Source of the DNA: Delphinapterus leucas
Taxonomy: Eukaryota > Chordata > Mammalia > Artiodactyla > Monodontidae
Direction of reading: 5' to 3'
DNA: 64,000 bases
Assembly (NCBI RefSeq): GCF_002288925.2
Contig: NW_022098000.1
Location: 19,392,965-19,456,964 of the forward strand
Shown: piece after piece, positions 57,930 to 64,000 of the stretch
How the letters are laid out: each line of letters opens with the position of its first letter
Numbering within the stretch: position 1 is the stretch's first letter
Notes under the pieces: model-generated
Database searches by the model: none
Told to the model about the DNA's origin: nothing
What the model saw: the letters and a program-made list of their open reading frames with translations, nothing else
Position numbers and translations under genes: made by a program

Positions 57930-58507
57930 TCTAGAGCCAACTCTAGATTCTCTTGTTTCCTCATATGTCTTCCTTGATCTCCTAAATCTAATTTTCTCTT
58001 TTCCAAAATCCTTTTCTCTCTCTTTTGTAACTATTGTTTATATCTTATGTATCCGGTATCCTACTCTGTTCCGTCAGTCCTCCTGGACAGAAAATAACCA
58101 GGCCTATCCCAGCACACACATGAACATACACATACGTTTTTAGGATGCAAGAAATTATAACATTTTTTTAAACAGACCTAGAGGAAAGTATAATTTAAAA
58201 TACGAATCAGACTAAGACTGGATAAAAGAAAGATGTTGAAGTACACATGCAATGAAACTGGGAAAAGAAAATGAAAAGATAAGCAAAGGCTATTTGAGGG
58301 TTACATAAGTGAAATATTTTAAGATAAAATTGCATGTGGATAAGATACCTAAATTTTTATTTATAATCCAGTCCTTCTGTGTAAGTGGGTGATCAGATGG
58401 TAAATATAAAGAGGAGTATAAGCTCCTGGTACCTGCATGGTCTCTACAGTTCCTGGTACAGAATAATCACTTGATAAATATTTGTTGAAAGAATAAGAGA
58501 ATGAATA
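57930..58507 (+). mobile_element. L2 LINE 3' fragment
   Basis: The 3' end is clear: 'ggtctctacagttcctggta', 'cagaataatcacttgataaa', 'tatttgttgaaagaat' and then (GAAT)-like units. The upstream portion is more diverged. Confidence 0.55.
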
Positions 58508-58794
58508 AATACAGAAATTCAAATATGTAGCAGTTCAGACAAAAATCTCCAAATATCAAGGTGTATTCCAGATGCTGCCAAGCCTGAATTGTATGTTCAT
58601 CATTTAAATGAAAGGCAAATAAAGCACTCACAGATGGACCTGGACACCACTGAGCCCCTCTATAATCCATCATTTTCCACCACTTGATGCTTTGAGTCAT
58701 CCATGTCCTAATGACCGGTGTTTGGTCATAGGCAGGATGTGAGTTACAGCTTATAGAATCAGTCACATGATTTTCTATATGCTTTCAAACTAGT

Positions 58795-59960
58795 ATTGAT
58801 TATATTTTCTGAAGGCTTTTTTATTAGGTGTAATTGACATATGACATTATGTTAGTTCCAGTTGTACAACACAATGATCAAATATTTGTGTATATTGCAA
58901 AATGATCACCACAGTAAGTCTAGTTAACATCCATCACCATACAGATTTACAATCGTTTTTGTTTGTGATGAGGACTTTTAACAGCGGTCCCCAACCTTTT
59001 TGGCACCAGGGATCGGTTTCATGGAAGACAATTTTTCCACGGATGGGGCGGGGATGGTTTCAGGATGATTCAAGCGCACTGCATTTATTGTGCACTTTAT
59101 TTCTATTACTGTTACATTGTAATATATAATGAAATAATTATACAACTCACCATAATGCAGAATCAGTGGGAGTCCTGAGCTTGTTTTCCTGCAACTAGAT
59201 GGTCCCATCTGGGGTGATGGGAGACAGTGACACCTGAAGTGTGTTGCTTATGTCCAGTCTACTTCGTAAGATGCAGCTTCATTGTCACTTGCCACTCACT
59301 GATAGGGTTTTGCTATGAGTCTGCAAGCAATTGATTTATTGTGGTCTCTGTGCAGTCAAACCTCTCTGCTAATGATAATCTGTATTTGCAGCCACTCCCC
59401 AGTGCTAGCATCTCCACCTCAGCTCCACGTCAGATCATCAGGCATTAGAGTCTCATAAGGAGCGCGCAACCTAGATCCCTCACATGTGCAGTTCACAGTA
59501 GGGTTCACCCTCCTATGAGAATCTAGTGCCGCCGCTTATCTGACAGGAGGTCGAGCTCAGGCGGTAACGTGAGCGATGGGGAGTGGCTGAACATACAGAT
59601 GAAGCTTCGCTCGCTCACTCGCCGCTTACCTCCCGCTGTACAACCTGGTTCCTAATAGGCCATGGACCGGTACCTGTCTGTGGCCCGGAGATTGGGGATC
59701 CTTGACTTTTAATACAGCATCAACTCTCTTAGCCACTTTCAGATATGCACTACAGTATTATTAACTATAGTCTCCATGCTGTACATTGCACCCCCATGAT
59801 TTATTTTATAACTGGAAGTTTTTATCTTTTGACCCTCTTCACCCATTTTGCTCATCCCCCAGCCCTCCACCTTTGGCAACTGCCAATCTCTTCCCTTTAT
59901 CCATGAGTTTGGTTTTATTTTCTGAAGTCTCTAGTCCTGAAGAATTTCTTGTGTTTTGCC
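58795..59960 (-). mobile_element. Old L1M 3'UTR, split by a hAT transposon
   Basis: The left part (58795-58981) and the right part (59705-59960) read as one complement of an L1M 3'UTR: 'gtaattgacatatgacatta', 'gttagttccagttgtacaac', 'atgatcaccacagtaagtct', and beyond the hAT 'cagtattattaactatagtc', 'tccatgctgtacattgcacc' and 'cctttggcaactgccaat'. No coding part remains. Confidence 0.75.
58982..59704. mobile_element. hAT transposon of the MER1/Charlie3 type
   Basis: A 723-bp element starts 'cagcggtccccaacctttttgg' (first 20 bases are the terminal repeat zone) and ends with the inverted 'gattggggatccttg'. Near the right end are 'gacaggaggtcgagctcagg', 'gatgaagcttcgctcgctca' and 'taggccatggaccggtacc', typical of the MER1/Charlie3 group. 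A perfect 8-bp target duplication, acttttaa, lies at 58974-58981 and 59705-59712, diagnostic of hAT insertion. No transposase frame is present, so it is a non-autonomous copy. Confidence 0.9.
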
Positions 59961-60139
59961 CCATGAGTTTAATTGTCTCTGCTCAATTTACCACTGTCAA
60001 CTTTTTCTCTAACTACTCATGTCTTTCTATTGCTCATCACATCCCTAGATAAAAGGAGTCCAACCACCTGCCCACAGAACCAAGTAAGCACAAAATTGAG
60101 ACAGAGCCTACGGCTTTTATGTGAACCTAGATCCTTAAT

Positions 60140-60350
60140 GACCCCTTGACAACTGGTACAAACCATACCTTGTACGGTCAGCTTCTGCACTCTCTCTCAT
60201 ACCATTCCTCTACCTGGAATGCCTTTTCTCTTTCTCTCTCTCCAGTTTCTACACAGTGACCAAAGTCTATAAGCATGGCTTTAATTTAAGTAACTCTTGT
60301 CTGTCCATGTATTTGACACATCACCGATGTTTTGTCACATTAGCCAATTA
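60140..60350 (+). mobile_element. L2-like fragment
   Basis: Phrases such as 'cattcctctacctggaatgc' and 'cttttctctttctctctc' recall the L2 3' region (CTCTGCCTGGAATGCTCTTCC). It is short and diverged. Confidence 0.5.
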
Positions 60351-62300
60351 TTTTTTCATATGATTTTTAGGTCTTTTGTGCAACGGCTATATCGTATATC
60401 AGATATTCACTCAAGTGTTTGTTATTTAAAACTGACTAATTTTGGGTGATCTTGTGTCTTCCACGACACCAGTTCATTACAACATGGACAGTCATTGACT
60501 TCATTCCTGGCACTTATGCAGGGCACTGTGCCTAGAGGCTCAATTACTATAATCTGCATTTCTACTTCTAGACCATTTGGGATGGTTTTCAGCTCCAAAT
60601 ATTGGAAAACCCAGTGAATAATGATCTAAATAGTTTTTTTTTTCTTTCACCTAATAAGAAGTGTGGAAGAAGTGGCTGCTGGATTTGATTCACTAACTCA
60701 ATGATACCAGGGCCAGTATTTTGAAAAGTGCCTTGGTCTTTCTGCAACAGATATAAGATGGTTGCTGAAACTATGGCATCACGCTCCTGTTCAAGGGAAG
60801 AAGATAAAGAAAAAAGAAGGGTGAAGCCAGTAATTCAGTCCCTTTTTAAAGGAAGCCAGAGCTTTCCAGGAAGCACTCCTACACCTGGCATGTTTCTGCA
60901 CACTTCTCATCAGCCCCCGGAGGAGTGGGGAAGAGAGGTCGCTGATACACTGGAGGGGTTAATTAATTAACAGAATCTGCCAGCATGAATATGCTCTGTG
61001 TATCTCAGTTTCTCTGGTCATAAACTAGGCATAAAACTAACAATAAATTATGTCAGAGCAGGCTGAGGTTGTGAAGTGTTTGAGCTCAAGATAAAATGAC
61101 ATCCTTTTTATCTTGGGGAATGAAATCCCTGATAAATGAAATGGAAGGTTACACGCAGTGAAGCAGGGAATGGGGATGTAAGCAAACATTTGCTGAGCGG
61201 GACTGTGGGAAAAGAAAAGGAAAAGGAGCCTTGAGTGCATTACGACCCTCTTTGCTTCCCCTCTCAGGGAACCTTACCCTCAAGGAAGGAGGAAACTGCC
61301 AAAGAAGAGTAGATTAATAATCCCCTGCTCTTACCCATGGGCAGGTATAGCGCTGGCTCCATATATAATAGGAAAGGAGAACTGAGTTACTTCCGCAAAT
61401 CATTAGAGGTGTTTAGGAACCAAAATCCTAAATCGTTTGAATGCGAACTCCAGATTCCTTCCAAGGTGAAGTAGAAGTAGCTACACTTTGGTCATATATA
61501 ACAACTGTATTCACAAACTTTAAATGTTTGCTAGCTAAATATGTTTTATAAAAGTTTCTTTTAAAATTATTTTAGAAATCTCAGAAAAGCATAGGATAAA
61601 TTCATGGGTTTACTGAAATCAAATAACAGAATCTATTTCGATTCTATTACTCTAGACTTTTGACAATTTGGATAAAGGCTAGACTAAGGTTTATACCTCT
61701 ACTACTTTGACATATTAATAATAAGAAGAACATTGGTGAGTTTAAGCCACTTAAGGAAACAATGCTTAGTCACGTTAAATGCCTGGACCTACATCCAGAA
61801 GAGTTACTGTGAATAATTACCTGTCATTTTTGGATATTTATTAAGGTCTCTTCTGTGAAAATGGATCTCGATAACCATACATAAGAGTCTATATTTTTAA
61901 AATAAAATACAAAATTACAACTCATGTTTTACTAATTCACAGAGGTAGCATCCCCTTAAATTTCAATTAATAATGATATAATTTCACTATAATAAATTAA
62001 TTTGACCAGAATCTTATCTTTAATAGATAATAATCACAGGGGTGCAGTTTTGTGCTTCTATTTGGAATAAATAATCCAAATAGTTCTTTATTAGGCTAAG
62101 TGGAAAATTAATATTTTTCTATATTGAAATGATTAGAAGAATTAGAATTACATACTTCTGACTTTTTAAAAAAATGTAAATTATTCAGTTTAACTCACAT
62201 TTAAACTGTCAAATTTTATCCTAAGTACAAATAAATAGAGGTTTAGGATTCAGAGCCAAAGTTTACATTTGGTTTTTAGTTTATTTCAGAGTCCTCGATC
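60351..62300. other. No gene recognised
   Basis: About 2 kb of AT-rich, repeat-poor sequence. The frame at 60728-60970 (80 codons) has no recognisable domain or supporting context. Confidence 0.45.
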
Positions 62301-62302
62301 AA

Positions 62303-62317
62303 ACATTAGGTGGCACT
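62303..62317 (+). promoter_or_regulatory. CTCF-like core motif
   Basis: ACATTAGGTGGCACT matches 12 of 15 positions of the CTCF core CCASYAGRKGGCRSY, including the central AGGTGGCA. A single motif match is weak evidence of occupancy. Confidence 0.3.
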
Positions 62318-63164
62318 GTTGTCACAATGAAAAACTGTGGCATTCACCCACTTTTCTTCACCATCTAGAATTTTCTTTTAAAATTCTTAATATTAAATTT
62401 AAGGCCTCACTCTGGATTATTTTCACTTTTCTAGTGTGATTAAAATATATCTGTAATAAACATAAAAAAGATTAAAATTCATTGTCAACATCTGCTATTC
62501 ACTAAGAGGTGCGAACCATGATAACTTTTTAAGGGAGTGTTCTTTGAATTCTAGAATTTAAAGGATATTTGCATAAAGATGAAATAGCTATTATAATTAA
62601 ATGTTATATTTACTTTGTTCAAAAGTCCCTATTGCATTAATGTAGAAATACTGTATCAAAATGGTTTTAAAAAATTCCTTTCTGGAAAATATTGCCCAAA
62701 GTTCTATGGAATGCCTGAAAAAATCACAGATCAACTTTTTAGGAATAGAAGAAAATATTCTAGGAAATATTGTTTAATATGCAATGAAAATAAAAAAAGA
62801 GTAACGAGTTGGATCTCAAAAACACCAGTTCATACTTTTCTGTTGTTTTGAGTGTACATGGGGAAATGGAGATAGATGGAAAAGGGGAAAAACAAACTAT
62901 CAATGTAAGGAAAAATACTTGATTCTAAAAGGAATTCAAAAATTTCAGGTAAAGTTATAAGAAAGAGAATTGGAAATAGAACACAGTTCTTCTAGGACCA
63001 GAAGAACACTGCAGCAGGTTTACCAAATATCACAGTGAAGATGAGCTTCTCTTGGCTTACCCTGAGTTTAGATTACTTGGGTGAGTTTACTGACCTCTGG
63101 GGCCACTCGTGGCTGTAGGAGGCCATAGTTTTTAACACTTTGTGGAAGGAAGGCAGCAGTTTAG
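62318..63164. other. No gene recognised
   Basis: AT-rich unassigned sequence. The 78-codon frame at 62615-62851 shows no domain and no supporting context. Confidence 0.45.
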
Positions 63165-63325
63165 TTCCAGAGGTAAGAACACAGCAAATGTGCCTGTATT
63201 TGAATCCTGGTACACAGGCAGGATTTATTAAACCTCTAAACCTACTTTTTCTCATCTATAAATTGAGGGCAATGATATTCTTTGGAGTTGAATTGAGAAT
63301 CAGATTGGAAAATCCATGCAATGCA
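63165..63325 (+). mobile_element. Weak MIR-like fragment
   Basis: Phrases 'gtatttgaatcctggtaca', 'tttttctcatctataaattg' and 'agggcaatgatatt' resemble MIR. It is strongly diverged. Confidence 0.4.
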
Positions 63326-63599
63326 TAAAGCCAGCCACACTGTGAGGCCGTTAGCTGGAGGAGTGGTGCTGGGGTGCGTGTGTTATCTTGCTGTTATTAA
63401 CACAGTCACGGAACTGCCGAGGTGGTCCCCTTTCCCTGCAGACAGCAGCAGGCTGATGCACACTGGGGATGGAGGGGGCTGCATTGTGCCCTGCTCCCCT
63501 CCACCCAGAGGTCCTGGGGCTCCTTACTGTGTGGCAGAGCCAGGGGTTCAAGAACTTTAGGTCTACAGTCTGATAGCCCCGGCCACCAACGGCAGGGCT
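63326..63599. other. No gene recognised, locally GC-rich
   Basis: A moderately GC-rich stretch with overlapping frames on both strands (63321-63560, 63351-63614, 63422-63616). Overlap of similar-length frames in three registers is typical of GC composition, and no domain is recognised. Confidence 0.45.
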
Positions 63600-63775
63600 G
63601 TGGGAAAATGACATAATCTCTCTAAACCTCAGTTACTCCACCAGCAAAGCAGAAATAAAATTAGGAAGCCTCACCTCACAGGGGTAATGCGAGGACACCC
63701 GTGTATATACTGATTGCTGTAATTAACATAATAAGAGCTCAGTAAATGTTAGTTACAACAATGGTCACTACCACC
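63600..63775 (+). mobile_element. MIR element
   Basis: MIR 3' half: 'ctctaaacctcagttactcc', 'gcagaaataaaattaggaag', 'cctcacctcacaggggtaat', 'gcgaggaca' and 'gagctcagtaaatgttagtt'. Confidence 0.75.
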
Positions 63776-64000
63776 ACCACAGACAATCCCGCTTGTGATT
63801 TCTCAGTCAGTGAAAGCTTTTCTACCTTTTCATTTCCTTCTACTTGGGAAAGCATTTAAAGATTCCAAACAATTTACTTCTATACTGACCTCTCCACTCA
63901 TCCGGGGAGAAAACAATTTACCAATATCAAAGGAATTTAGAGAAAATTATAGCCATCTCAGCACAACCATAAAAACCAGAGATTTTCAATGTAGGCACAT

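Noticed and set aside
62615..62851. 78-codon frame with a CxxC-like pattern (YCLICNENKK)
   Set aside because: A single CxxC in an AT-rich chance frame is not a zinc finger, and no second half of a metal site follows.
1..64000. CRISPR arrays, operons, phage or plasmid modules
   Set aside because: No regularly spaced identical repeats and no bacterial gene structure. The repeats are vertebrate SINE, LINE, LTR and hAT elements.

Overview
The window looks like cetacean (whale or dolphin) nuclear DNA. The main evidence is seven copies of a tRNA-derived SINE of the CHR family, with the cetacean-type body that opens GGGCTTCCCTGGTGGCGCAG and later reads GGAGCGGCTGGGCCCGTGAG. Five copies have target-site duplications (TSDs) that are easy to see. 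L1 copies with a cetartiodactyl-type 5' end, and fragments of L2, MIR, MaLR LTR and hAT-Charlie elements found across eutherians, fit this assignment. The sequence is AT-rich. I found no host protein-coding exon, tRNA, rRNA or CRISPR array that I could defend. Every open reading frame with recognisable similarity belongs to an L1. The window is best read as intergenic or deep intronic DNA.

Layout. 0-9 kb: an inverted L2 split by a CHR SINE, a U6 snRNA-like fragment, an old L1 3' end with a twin-priming inversion, and an LTR-like repeat split by a CHR SINE. 9-19 kb: MIR and L2 pieces, a solo MaLR LTR with 5-bp TSD, a 1.5-kb 5'-truncated L1 with a 17-bp TSD, more LTR-like sequence, and a hAT element split by a CHR SINE. 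19.4-33.9 kb: no young SINE or L1. It holds the only candidate host regulatory DNA, at 20.7-21.6 kb, where eight exact TGACAG/CTGTCA hexamers, a ZNF143-like site, an octamer and homeodomain-type sites cluster. 33.9-37.2 kb: an old L1M/HAL1-like element with a CHR SINE. 37-41.7 kb: MIR and LTR fragments. 41.7-49.2 kb: a nearly full-length, dead L1 on the minus strand, with 5'UTR, ORF1 and ORF2. It is interrupted by a CHR SINE and by a 10-N assembly gap. 49-64 kb: L2, MIR and L1 fragments, and a 723-bp MER1/Charlie3-like hAT transposon with a perfect 8-bp TSD, nested in an old L1.

The nesting gives relative ages: L2, MIR and old L1M/LTR copies are oldest, then the hAT insertions and the younger L1s, and CHR SINEs are last. 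No set of genes forms a pathway here, and I see no convincing new biological system. The items most worth checking are the TGACAG/ZNF143-like cluster, the N-gap that probably contains no missing bases, and an unidentified, possibly pseudogenic open stretch at 54.0-54.5 kb. Family names come from remembered consensus features, because no database search was possible.
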